A stretch of DNA of 64,000 nucleotides from Pontibacter mangrovi (GTDB lineage: Bacteria; Bacteroidota; Bacteroidia; Cytophagales; Hymenobacteraceae): NCBI RefSeq assembly GCF_006385705.1, contig NZ_VFRQ01000004.1:186001-250000 (forward strand). The letters are read 5' to 3'. Shown here in pieces: positions 14,831 through 23,259 of this stretch (within the stretch, counting starts at the first letter, position 1; each line of letters begins with the position of its first letter). Both the position numbers and the translations under genes were made by a program. A model generated the notes under the pieces. It worked only from the letters and a program-made list of their open reading frames with translations, was not told where the DNA came from and did not search any database.

Positions 14831-17281
14831 TTAATAAGCTGCTACCCGTACCAGGTCTGCCAATACGCCGGCGGCTGTAACCTCGGCGCCCGCTCCCGGC
14901 CCTTTGACCACCATCGGGTTGAGCCGGTAGCGATCGGTGGTGAAGGAGATGATGTTGTCGCTGCCGGAGAGGCCGAAGAAGGGATGTTCCGGGCTAGCCA
15001 TTACCAGTTCAATCTTTACCTTCCCACCCTCCAGGGAGCCGATGTAACGCAGCACTTTCCCGCTAGCAGCGGCCTCTTCTTTGAGGCTTGCGAAGTAAGG
15101 CTCTGACTTTTCCAGTTCTTGGTAAAAGGCCTCCACCGTAGGGGCCGCTGTACAGCTCTCGGGAAGGATAGGCTGTATCTGCACATCCTGCAGCTCCACC
15201 GGCAAACCTGTTTCGCGGGCCAGAATGAGCATTTTCCGGGCGAAGTCCAGCCCGCTGAGGTCGTCCCGCGGGTCCGGCTCAGTAAAGCCACTCTGCTGCG
15301 CCTCCCGCACCACGGCCGCAAAGGTTTTGTCGCCTCTGTACTCATTGAAGAGGTAAGAGATCGTTCCCGATAAGATAGCCTCAATTTTAAGCACCTGGTC
15401 TCCGCTGATGAGCAGGTCATGGAGAGTCTTGATGACCGGTAGGCCAGCGCCGACGTTCGTCTCATAATAATAGTCCACGCCATACTTGCGCACCACCTGC
15501 TTGTCCTTGTGGTAGTCGGAGAAGGTACCGCAGTTGCGGATCTTGTTGCAGGTCACGACTGAGAAGCTCTGCCCGAACAATTCACGGTAAACGCCAGCCA
15601 CGTCCGTACTGCCAGTGTTGTCCAGGAATACAGCGTTGGGCAGGTTGAGCAAGGCCGCCTGCTCCATGAAGCGCTCCAGGCTAGCCGGCTCCCCGTGCTC
15701 CACAAGCTCGTTCTGCCAGTTTTTGAGGCTGATGCCGTCACGGTTGCAGAGCATCTGCCGGCTGTTGCATACTCCTGCCAGGTTGATTCTCAGGTGCCGG
15801 CTGGTCTGCAGGTGCTCCTGGTGCTGCGCCAGCTGCCGGAGCAGGGTGGCGCCGATGTTGCCGGTGCCGCAGCAGAATACGTTCAGCGTTTTAACAGGTG
15901 AGAGAAAGAGCGCGTCGTGCACGGAGTTCAGTGCTTTGGACAGGTCTTCGCTGCTGACCACCACGGAGATGTTAAGCTCAGAGGAGCCCTGCGCGATGGC
16001 GCTGATGTTCACGCCGCTGCGCCCCAGGGCGCTGAAGAGCTTGCCCGACAGCCCGATGGCCTGCTTCATGTTTTCCCCGACCACGGCCATCACACTGTAT
16101 CCTTCCTCCACCGATGGCTTGGAAAGCCTGCCAGACAGCAGCTCATACCTAAACTCTGCCTCAATGGCTGTACTGGCAGCCTGAGCCTCCGCCGGTGACA
16201 CGGCAAGGGTAATGCTATGCTCAGAGCTGGCCTGCGTGATCAGGATCACGTTAACGCCTGCCTGGGCCAGGGCACTGAACAGGCGGCCGCTAAAGCCTTT
16301 GTACCCGACCATGCCGCCACCCTGTACCGTCAGCATGCTGATAGCTGGGATGGAGGTAATACCCTTCACCAGGGAACAGTTCACAGAGGATTTGGGACCA
16401 ATGGCAGTCCCGGAGAAGGAGGGATTAAAGGTGTTTTTGACAATGATCGGGATGCCCCTGGCAATGGCCGGCAGCATGGTAGGCGGGTGCACGACCTTGG
16501 CGCCAAAGTAAGAAAGCTCAATGGCCTCGTTGTAAGACAGCTGTTTGAGCGGAAAGGCCCTTTTAACCAGCCGCGGGTCTGCCGTCATGAAGCCATCCAC
16601 GTCTGTCCAGATCTGCACCTGGTCCGCGCCCACAGCGGCACCCACCAGGGCGGCAGTATAGTCGGAGCCTCCACGGCCGAGGGTAGTGGTGTTGCCGTGC
16701 TGGTCGGAGGCGATAAAGCCCGTGAACACGGGAACAGCGTCGGCGTGCCGGCTGAAGAAATCTTTTACGAGCTGGTTGGTCAGCGCTTCGTCCACGGCGG
16801 CTTTGCCATGATGGCTGTCCGTTCTAATAAGCTGGCGTGCATCGGCAAACACCGCGTTGACCCCATGCTGCCTGAGCACATGCGCTATGGTGTAGTTGGA
16901 GCAGAGCTCGCCATAGGCCACTACCCGGTCGCTGGTTCGGGGAGAGGCCTCTCCCAATGCCCGGACCCCTGCCAGCAATTCTTCCAGCTCATTAAAGTAT
17001 AGCCGGAGTCCCAGCAGGGCCACGTTCTGGTGCTTCACCTCCAGCAGGGTTCTCACTAGCCCAAAATGGCGGTCCTCTATCGTCTTCAGACCAGTCACAT
17101 ACGCCTTCCCTTCCGACGCTTCTGTCACGAGTTGTAAAAGAGTATTGGTCACCCCACTCATGGCCGAGCAGACCACGGCCACTGCCTCGTCTTGCTGCTG
17201 TTGCTCTTTAACTAGTTGCACCAAGGTGCTGATCGACTGCGCGGAGCCGACCGAGGTGCCTCCGAATTTCAGGATTTTCAT
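14831..17281 (-). CDS. thrA: Bifunctional aspartate kinase/homoserine dehydrogenase
   Basis: 816 residues. The aspartate kinase half begins KFGGTSVG (residues 5-12), with GRGGSDYTA near 202-210. Two ACT domains follow (about 313-385 and 395-460), the usual site of threonine feedback. The homoserine dehydrogenase half starts at about 466 with NAD loop GTGNIG (472-477) and has ETNVGAGLPVI. It carries out the first and third steps from aspartate to threonine. It is first in the operon; upstream lie a Thr/Ile-rich leader peptide and a terminator, so attenuation by charged tRNA is likely in addition to feedback. Confidence 0.97.
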   Translation of the reverse strand: MKILKFGGTSVGSAQSISTLVQLVKEQQQQDEAVAVVCSAMSGVTNTLLQLVTEASEGKAYVTGLKTIEDRHFGLVRTLLEVKHQNVALLGLRLYFNELEELLAGVRALGEASPRTSDRVVAYGELCSNYTIAHVLRQHGVNAVFADARQLIRTDSHHGKAAVDEALTNQLVKDFFSRHADAVPVFTGFIASDQHGNTTTLGRGGSDYTAALVGAAVGADQVQIWTDVDGFMTADPRLVKRAFPLKQLSYNEAIELSYFGAKVVHPPTMLPAIARGIPIIVKNTFNPSFSGTAIGPKSSVNCSLVKGITSIPAISMLTVQGGGMVGYKGFSGRLFSALAQAGVNVILITQASSEHSITLAVSPAEAQAASTAIEAEFRYELLSGRLSKPSVEEGYSVMAVVGENMKQAIGLSGKLFSALGRSGVNISAIAQGSSELNISVVVSSEDLSKALNSVHDALFLSPVKTLNVFCCGTGNIGATLLRQLAQHQEHLQTSRHLRINLAGVCNSRQMLCNRDGISLKNWQNELVEHGEPASLERFMEQAALLNLPNAVFLDNTGSTDVAGVYRELFGQSFSVVTCNKIRNCGTFSDYHKDKQVVRKYGVDYYYETNVGAGLPVIKTLHDLLISGDQVLKIEAILSGTISYLFNEYRGDKTFAAVVREAQQSGFTEPDPRDDLSGLDFARKMLILARETGLPVELQDVQIQPILPESCTAAPTVEAFYQELEKSEPYFASLKEEAAASGKVLRYIGSLEGGKVKIELVMASPEHPFFGLSGSDNIISFTTDRYRLNPMVVKGPGAGAEVTAAGVLADLVRVAAY

Positions 17282-17300
17282 GTTGTAAAGGGGTTAAAAC

Positions 17301-17337
17301 AAAAAGGCCTTCCTCAGGAAATGAGGAAGGCCTTTTT
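17301..17337 (-). terminator. Attenuator terminator in the thr leader
   Basis: On the minus strand AAAAAGGCCTTCCTC pairs with GAGGAAGGCCTTTTT across a 7-base loop. The T-run ends about 20 bases before the thrA start and the hairpin begins about 20 bases after the leader peptide stop. A terminator directly ahead of an operon's first gene is the mark of attenuation. Confidence 0.85.
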
Positions 17338-17357
17338 GTAGGTTATGATGCGTTTTT

Positions 17358-17480
17358 CTAACTCATACTACGATAATGTTCCTGTCCCCATGTGCAATAG
17401 CCTGTTGTCCCGGTAATCGTAATGATCCCGGTGGAAATAATAATGGTAGTTGAAAACAGGTTGTTGCTCATGGATTGCAT
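17358..17480 (-). CDS. thrL: thr operon leader peptide (Thr/Ile-rich)
   Basis: 40 codons from ATG 17480 (or 37 from ATG 17471) to TAG. The core reads NLFSTTIIISTGIITITGTT followed by GYCTWG: 8 Thr and 6 Ile in about 24 codons, the same regulatory amino acids as the E. coli thr leader. Its stop is about 20 bases from the terminator hairpin. By analogy with transcription attenuation, a ribosome stalled on Thr or Ile codons would block terminator formation and let thrABC be made. The frame extends upstream to 17546, but that part lacks the bias. I found no convincing antiterminator by eye; a GGCCTTC at about 17561-17567 could pair with the right terminator arm. Confidence 0.8.
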   Translation of the reverse strand: MQSMSNNLFSTTIIISTGIITITGTTGYCTWGQEHYRSMS

Positions 17481-17669
17481 GGCGGTAATATGGAGACTTT
17501 TTTCTATATATGCTAATGAAATTGATATTAATATGTTAATGATCAATATATTACCATAAGAAGGCCGTTTTGGAAAGGTAGTAACAGCTAAATCAGCATC
17601 GTGGCCTGCTGCTTAGAACGGTATTTTTTGCAGAAGGAGGGGCAGCGGCAAAAGCCAACTGTAGATGCA

Positions 17670-17861
17670 TTAATCCTGCGGTTCTTGTAGCAAGCATTTC
17701 TGAATTATTGTCTCAGCAGATCTGGTGCTGCGTTCATAGTCCTTGAAGAGCCTACGGTAGAGGTAAGCTAGCCGAAGGTGGGTTTCACTATCCAGCGTTT
17801 TGGCAAGGCCGCAAACACCTTCTTGTTTCCTCAAATAAAAAACAGCCTCTAAGATCGGCAT
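17670..17861 (-). CDS. Small hypothetical protein, doubtful
   Basis: 63 codons from an ATG (MPILEAVFYLRKQEGVCGLA...). It has no motif that I recognise. The composition is soluble and helix-prone, with no signal or membrane segment. It is the only sizeable frame between the thr leader and the SpoIIAA-like gene, which is the sole reason to list it. No clear promoter was found. Confidence 0.25.
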   Translation of the reverse strand: MPILEAVFYLRKQEGVCGLAKTLDSETHLRLAYLYRRLFKDYERSTRSAETIIQKCLLQEPQD

Positions 17862-18066
17862 CAGCTAAGATATGAGGATGTGATACCTGCAGCGGAGAAA
17901 TAAAGCAGCAGCTATGCCCCATGAAACAGGTGTTTAAGCGCTCTTACTAATGCTTTTTGTCTGTTAACTAAACTTTTCGTAGCAGCACAAACTTGTTATT
18001 TTAAAGCAAAGTATTTTTAGTGTCTTCCTGAGTTTAGGATGTGACTTACGCGCGTTTATAGATTAA

Positions 18067-18552
18067 ATGGAAAAGGATCAGTCTTGCAGCAGCTCCTCTG
18101 CAGCTATAAACAGGAATAAGGAATGCGGCCAGCAGGCAGTTGAGCAAGAGTGCCTGAAGCTCTACCATTCTGGTTTTGCAGAGATAACATTAGACAAACG
18201 GCAGGGACTTCTTGTGGTGCGCTGGCTTAGGCCCGTAAAAAGCCAGGAATATAGGGAAGGAATAGAAGAAACTGGGCGAATACTGCTGGAGCGCAAACTG
18301 GAGAAACTTTTGGTAAACAACCAGCGGATGGGGGTGCTGACGATGGACGACCAAGGGTGGCTTGCCAAAATCTCTGTAGAGGTTATCTCAAAAAGCAACC
18401 TCAAGTACCTGGCTATTGTATCATCAGTTGATGTGCTGCAGCAGCTTACTAACGAAGTGCTAGACAAGAAAGTGAAGAAAGAAACCCCGCTTTTCGATAC
18501 GCAGTATTTTCTAACAGAAGGGGCGGCGCTGGAGTGGCTTACCAATAGCTAA
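18067..18552 (+). CDS. SpoIIAA/STAS-like hypothetical protein 1
   Basis: 161 residues, no signal peptide. After a polar N-terminus with a serine run, residues from about 40 show alternating strands and helices: HSGFAEITLDKRQGLLVVRW, LLERKLEKLLVNNQRMGVL, LKYLAIVSSVDV and a C-terminal TEGAALEWL. This pattern, ending F-x-(D/E)-x-x-x-A-x-x-W-L, resembles SpoIIAA-like folds found in many copies in Cytophagales; the minus-strand gene at 20308-20712 has the same pattern and ending. Related folds bind partner kinases or nucleotides, but no function is known here. Confidence 0.65.
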   Translation: MEKDQSCSSSSAAINRNKECGQQAVEQECLKLYHSGFAEITLDKRQGLLVVRWLRPVKSQEYREGIEETGRILLERKLEKLLVNNQRMGVLTMDDQGWLAKISVEVISKSNLKYLAIVSSVDVLQQLTNEVLDKKVKKETPLFDTQYFLTEGAALEWLTNS

Positions 18553-18783
18553 ACGCTTTCCTGATAGAAAACCTCATACTTGCTTGCTGCAACAATTTAT
18601 GTCCCTTACCCTGGTGCCTCTACCATGCCTAACTGGCAGTTCCTTCTAAAGCGGCAGCACATGATCATGCTGCACCTCTCAGCAGTTCTTAAGTATAAGC
18701 ACGGATGGTGATCACTTTAGAAGATGTAGCAAGCGGATATCCAGCATGTTTGGGCAAAGTATAAATAGCGTTTCGCTGTAAAC

Positions 18784-18823
18784 AAAAAGAGCCTGTGGGA
18801 TAGGCATATCCCACAGGCTCTTC
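18784..18823. terminator. Bidirectional terminator
   Basis: AAGAGCCTGTGGGATA and TATCCCACAGGCTCTT form a perfect 16-bp stem around GGCA. It is 3' of both the SpoIIAA-like gene (plus) and the curlin-repeat gene (minus). Confidence 0.85.
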
Positions 18824-18840
18824 TATGTAGAATCTAGACT

Positions 18841-19815
18841 CTATTGGTTGATTGTGATAGAGTTTCCGTGTCCTGTCTGGCTAACGCTTACATGGCTGCC
18901 CATGCCTGTCTGGTTAATGAGCGCTTGGTTGTAAGTGCCCTCTTGCATGATCTCAGCCATGTTATCCATACCAGTCTGTGAGATGATGCCGCTGTTGTGC
19001 TCTCCGTCCTGGACAACCATACCTGTGTTACCCTCGCCGGCGCCATACTGCACCACGTCTGCGTCATTATGCTCGCCGTACTGCATGATGCTGGCCATGT
19101 TGTTCATGCCACCGTCCTGCATAATATAAATGTCGTTTACATGACCCTCCTGTACGCCGATAGCCTGGTTGTTTACGCCGCCATACTGGAAGACCTCTGC
19201 CTCGTTATAGGTGCCTTCCTGCATAAGTGAGGCGCTGTTCTGCTCGCTTCCGTCCTGCAAAATGTAGGCAACGTTGCTGTAGCCATCCTGAGAGATCTCG
19301 GCCATGTTGTCCATGCCCTCGTTCTGCTGAATGATCGCTCTGTTGTCCTCCACCATTTGCTGGATGCTGGCTGAGTTGTTCATGTTGTTGTACTGGCCTA
19401 TCGCAGCTGCGTTACCCATGCCATCCTGCGAGATGGAGGCGGAGTTGCCGTCTGTATAAAGCTGTTCGATGTAGGCGTATCCGGAGGTTCCCATTTGGTC
19501 TACCATGGCCATGTTAGAAGTATGCTGCATGCCGCCTTCCTGCTTTACATGCGCCTCGTTGTCGTCGCCGGTCTGCATGGCCTGGCCTGTGTTGTTTGTG
19601 CCACCTGCCTGCGAGATGTTTATCATATTATTATTTCCTTCCTGCCAAGCTGAGGCGGCGTTGCCCTCACCAGAAACCTGCTGCAGTTCTATCATGTTAG
19701 ACATACCGTTTTGCATGATTTCAGATGTGTTTGTGCCAGCGCCTTGGGCCATGGCAGCGTTAGTAATGAACAGGCTGGTAGCAAGGGTTGCACCAATAGT
19801 AAGCGTTTTTTTCAT
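18841..19815 (-). CDS. Curlin-repeat protein (amyloid subunit-like)
   Basis: 324 residues with a signal peptide (1-23, ending AAMA) and then almost only repeats of 10-14 residues with the pattern (I/V/A)-x-Q-x-G-x-x-N-x-A, about 25 by eye (for example ISQDGMGNAA, LMQEGTYNEA, ISQTGMDNMA). This is the curlin repeat of CsgA/CsgB, whose Gln and Asn ladders form amyloid fibres on the cell surface. CsgA has 5 repeats, so this is about five times longer, and methionine is unusually frequent. It ends on a bare repeat (ITINQ) with no T9SS domain. No csgE, csgF or csgG is in the window, so the exporter is unknown. Confidence 0.85.
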   Translation of the reverse strand: MKKTLTIGATLATSLFITNAAMAQGAGTNTSEIMQNGMSNMIELQQVSGEGNAASAWQEGNNNMINISQAGGTNNTGQAMQTGDDNEAHVKQEGGMQHTSNMAMVDQMGTSGYAYIEQLYTDGNSASISQDGMGNAAAIGQYNNMNNSASIQQMVEDNRAIIQQNEGMDNMAEISQDGYSNVAYILQDGSEQNSASLMQEGTYNEAEVFQYGGVNNQAIGVQEGHVNDIYIMQDGGMNNMASIMQYGEHNDADVVQYGAGEGNTGMVVQDGEHNSGIISQTGMDNMAEIMQEGTYNQALINQTGMGSHVSVSQTGHGNSITINQ

Positions 19816-20307
19816 AACTGTAACTTTAAGTTTTAAATTATACTTTTATAATGATCTTATACTGGTGCAGCAAAATAAGGTTGAAGAAAAGTCTAAGATT
19901 ATTCTTGATAAAAGTACAATTTAATATACCTATATATCTTATTAAGTATATATAAAACCCGTTTCTGATTCGTTTTAGGCGTTTTTGCGCTTTTAGGGGA
20001 TTAATAGGGTGTTTAGGGAAAGTGCAAAATTGTGCCGCGGTGGCAATTGTGCCGCTTTTTTGTAGTATAAAATGGTGCTGTGTGCAGGAAAGGGCTTGAA
20101 AGCTATGGACGAAAGAGGGGCAGGCAAGTCAGGCGGCTCTTTATACCTGTTCATCGTGGCGCTCCCTTCAATGCGTAAACGTTGCACAGAATGTGGCTGC
20201 AACACCGGAAGAGCTTGAAAGTATAGGCTTGCTTTTGCTGCCCAGGAGCAGAGATTGTGGGATAACTTGCTTGAGGTGAGCTTGTTAAGGCTAGGGTGGG
20301 AGTTTTG
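19816..20307. other. Gene-free spacer upstream of the curlin gene
   Basis: AT-rich next to the curlin gene (for example TTAAGTATATATAAAA near 19945), presumably holding its promoter, but no exact TAnnTTTG box on the minus strand was identified. A direct repeat of AATTGTGCCGC occurs near 20029 and 20045. I see no gene here. Confidence 0.4.
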
Positions 20308-20712
20308 TTACTTTTCCCGGAATTGCGTAAGCCATTCCACTGCGCTTTTCTCGTCGGTAAACATGCGGGTAGGGTTCTTGGGCCTGTTCACCATAATGTA
20401 GAAGTTGGCCATCATTCGCAGCATCGGGGAACTGACCATGATGGCGCTGGCCTGCACCAGGTCATTCCCTTTGTCAGCCATGTAGTCGCGGGCCTCTTTG
20501 GTAGAGTGCTCCACCCGCTGTATGTCAAACAGGCTAGGGTATGGAACTCCCTCCTTAAAGGCAAGCCTTTCCTTTACAATAGCCTTTGCAATATGGATGT
20601 CCAGCAGACGCAGGGGCTTATAGTACATGTAAAAGATTCCGTCATGTACCTTCATCGTAACATAGTCTGTGCTTTTAGACTTTGTCTCGTAATTTTTGTC
20701 GAATTTTGCCAT
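20308..20712 (-). CDS. SpoIIAA/STAS-like hypothetical protein 2
   Basis: 134 residues, no signal peptide. The segments YVTMKVHDGIFYMYYKP, the helix AKAIVKERLAF, LVQASAIMVSSPMLRMMANF and the ending RMFTDEKSAVEWLTQF give the same strand-helix plan and A-x-E-W-L ending as the protein at 18067-18552. It is divergently transcribed from the synthase-kinase operon with 84 bp between the start codons, so the two may share control. Partner or ligand unknown. Confidence 0.7.
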   Translation of the reverse strand: MAKFDKNYETKSKSTDYVTMKVHDGIFYMYYKPLRLLDIHIAKAIVKERLAFKEGVPYPSLFDIQRVEHSTKEARDYMADKGNDLVQASAIMVSSPMLRMMANFYIMVNRPKNPTRMFTDEKSAVEWLTQFREK

Positions 20713-20796
20713 TCAGGACGGATTATGGGAATTAAAAGTATAATCTGGCTGTACATACCCTACTTACTGCACTTACTGCAAGTATACTAAAATTTT

Positions 20797-23250
20797 ATGG
20801 CTAAAATCAGGCACAACAATATTCTGGATACGGTTGACTCTGTTCTATCTGTCTCCAAGAAGAATGGCATTATCCACTTACACGCTCAGGACGATATGCT
20901 TACCGGCCAGCACCTCACCCTGAAAGGCAGAAAAGTGCTGCACTTTGGCACCTGCGGTTACCTGGGGCTGGAGCATCATCCTGCCCTGAAACAAGGTGCC
21001 ATCGAGGCCATTCAGCGTTACGGCACCCAATTCCCGATGTCGCGCACCTATGTTTCCAATCCGCTATACGCCGAACTGGAACAGATGATACAGGCGATGT
21101 ACCAGGCCCCGGCCGTTATCTCCAAGAACTGCACCCTGGCCCACCTCACTACCATTCCCAGCCTGATCCGGCAGTCGGACCTGGTGATTCTGGACCACCA
21201 GGTGCATGCCAGCGTGCAGGAGGCCGTGAAGAAGATGCTAAGCCAGGGCGTAACGGTGGAGATGATCCGCCACAACAACCTGGAAATGCTGGAAGACCGC
21301 ATCCTGAAGCTGCGCAGCAAGTATGAGCGCATCTGGTACATGGCCGACGGCGTGTACTCGATGTACGGGGACTTTGCGCCCATCAAGGACTTGATCGCGC
21401 TGGCCGAGAAGTATGAGCAGCTCTACCTCTACGTAGATGATGCCCACGGCATGAGCTGGGCCGGGCAGCACGGCACCGGGTATGTGATGAGCCAGATGGA
21501 TAACCGGCTGTACCGCAAGATGGTGCTCACGGCCAACCTGGGCAAGGCCTTCGGGGCCTGCGGCGGCGTGTCGCTGTTCCCGAATGAGGAGTGGTACCAC
21601 AAGGTGAACAACTTTGGGGGGCCGCTTACCTTTTCGGTGCAGATAGAGCCTGCCACGCTTGGTGCGGCTATTGCCTCCGCCAAAATACACCTGAGCGACG
21701 AGATTTATACTTTGCAGGAGCAGCTGCAGCAGAAGATTTTATACTTCAATCTGCTGCTGCAGACTACAAACCTGCCGTTGGTGCACGAAAGCAACAGCCC
21801 GATCTTCTTTATTGGCACTGGCACCATGGACATGGGCAACTACCTGGTGCAGGCGCTGCTGCAAGACGGCATTTACGTGAACCTAGCCACCTTCCCGGCT
21901 GTGCCTGCCAAGAACATCGGCATCCGCATCACCATCTCCTTACACAACACCTTTGAGGATATTGAGCAGCTGGTAGAACGCCTGCAGGCAAACTTTGCCA
22001 AGGCGCTACAGGCCACCAACCAAACCCAAGAGAACATCCGGAAAGCCTTTAAAATGCCTGCGCCCCAAGCCCAGCCTGCAGCCGCTGTGGCCGCTGTGGC
22101 CGCTCCTGCAGGGGCTAACGAGCTGAAGCTACAGGTTTATACTTCTATCGGGGCGCTGGACGCTGACCTATGGAACCGTCACCTGGGCAAGCGGGGCATG
22201 TTCGACTGGGACGGGATGCAGTTCCTGGAAAAGGCCTTTAGCGGGAATGGAGCGCCAGAGCATGACTGGGACTTTCGCTATTACCAGGTGCAGGATGCGC
22301 AGGGGGACCCCGTGCTGATGACATTTTTTGTAACCGCCCTGTACAAGGAAGATATCTTCTCGCGCGTTTCCGTATCGAAAGCTGTGGAGCAGGAGCGTGA
22401 GCTTAATCCCTACTACCTGACCACGACGGGCATTATCATGGGGAGCCTCTTTACCGAAGGCAACCACATGTACCTGAACCGGCAGCACCCGGCCTGGAAA
22501 AATGCGTTTAAGTTACTGTTAGAGGAGCTTTACCAGGAACAGGAGAAAACAGGTGCGGGCAACATCATGCTCCGCGACTTTGATGCCGGCGACCCGGAAC
22601 TGGATGCCTTTATGGTGGAGCAGAACTTTGTGAAGGCCGACATGCCGGAATCTTGCGTGGTTACCTCGCTTGGCTGGACAACAGAGGCAGAGTACCTGGC
22701 CATACTTACTAAAGAAAACCGCCGAAACTATAGCCGCTACATAAAGCGCTATGAGCAGTATTTTGATGTGGAAGTACGCAGCCAGCTGCCGGAGGAGGAG
22801 CTGCAGCATGCCATCAGGCTATTTGGGAACGTGAAAGAGAGAAACCTGGGTATAAATAATTTTCTATTTCCGGAGAAAGTATTTCGGGAGATGAACAAAG
22901 ATTCTCGCTGGGAGTTTGTTACTTTGAAGCTGAAAAAAGAATTTGGAGGTACCGGCATGCCTGTGGCCGTATGCTTTTGCCAGAAGAACGCTGCCAATGT
23001 GTACAGCTTTATGCTAACCGGCTTAGATTATGAGTATACGCATACTTACGGGGCGTACCGGCGGGCGCTTTTCCAGGTGGTGCAGCGTGCCAACGAGCTC
23101 GGTTGCGAAAAAGTAAATATGGGCATTTCGGCTACGCTGGAGAAGAAGCGGGTGGGGGCGAGGCCGCATCCGAAGGTAGCCTACCTCCAGGCAAAAGACA
23201 ATTATGTGCTGGAGATGCTGGAAGCTACCATCGCCATAGAAAAAGACTAA
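20797..23250 (+). CDS. Fused alpha-oxoamine synthase-like aminotransferase and GNAT/BioF2-like acyltransferase
   Basis: 817 residues in two parts joined by an Ala/Pro-rich linker at about 419-441. Residues 1-410 are a fold-type I PLP enzyme of the alpha-oxoamine synthase family (BioF, Kbl, serine palmitoyltransferase, CqsA): FGTCGYLGLEHHP, DHQVHAS with the ring-stacking His, VDDAHGMSWAG, and the PLP lysine K250 in TANLGKAFGACGG. Residues 445-817 resemble FemAB/BioF2-type GNAT acyltransferases (RDFDAGDPELDAF; VYSFMLTGLDYEY). Family members condense an amino acid with an acyl-CoA; the fused acyltransferase may then modify the product. The product (amino-ketone signal, sphingolipid or sulfonolipid precursor) cannot be told. 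The kinase gene follows after 9 bp. Confidence 0.85.
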   Translation: MAKIRHNNILDTVDSVLSVSKKNGIIHLHAQDDMLTGQHLTLKGRKVLHFGTCGYLGLEHHPALKQGAIEAIQRYGTQFPMSRTYVSNPLYAELEQMIQAMYQAPAVISKNCTLAHLTTIPSLIRQSDLVILDHQVHASVQEAVKKMLSQGVTVEMIRHNNLEMLEDRILKLRSKYERIWYMADGVYSMYGDFAPIKDLIALAEKYEQLYLYVDDAHGMSWAGQHGTGYVMSQMDNRLYRKMVLTANLGKAFGACGGVSLFPNEEWYHKVNNFGGPLTFSVQIEPATLGAAIASAKIHLSDEIYTLQEQLQQKILYFNLLLQTTNLPLVHESNSPIFFIGTGTMDMGNYLVQALLQDGIYVNLATFPAVPAKNIGIRITISLHNTFEDIEQLVERLQANFAKALQATNQTQENIRKAFKMPAPQAQPAAAVAAVAAPAGANELKLQVYTSIGALDADLWNRHLGKRGMFDWDGMQFLEKAFSGNGAPEHDWDFRYYQVQDAQGDPVLMTFFVTALYKEDIFSRVSVSKAVEQERELNPYYLTTTGIIMGSLFTEGNHMYLNRQHPAWKNAFKLLLEELYQEQEKTGAGNIMLRDFDAGDPELDAFMVEQNFVKADMPESCVVTSLGWTTEAEYLAILTKENRRNYSRYIKRYEQYFDVEVRSQLPEEELQHAIRLFGNVKERNLGINNFLFPEKVFREMNKDSRWEFVTLKLKKEFGGTGMPVAVCFCQKNAANVYSFMLTGLDYEYTHTYGAYRRALFQVVQRANELGCEKVNMGISATLEKKRVGARPHPKVAYLQAKDNYVLEMLEATIAIEKD

Positions 23251-23259
23251 AAATAAAGC

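Noticed and set aside
20797-23250. A confident CqsA call
   Set aside because: The enzyme belongs to the same family, but residues cannot separate CqsA from serine palmitoyltransferase or cysteate acyltransferase types, and CqsA has no fused acyltransferase.
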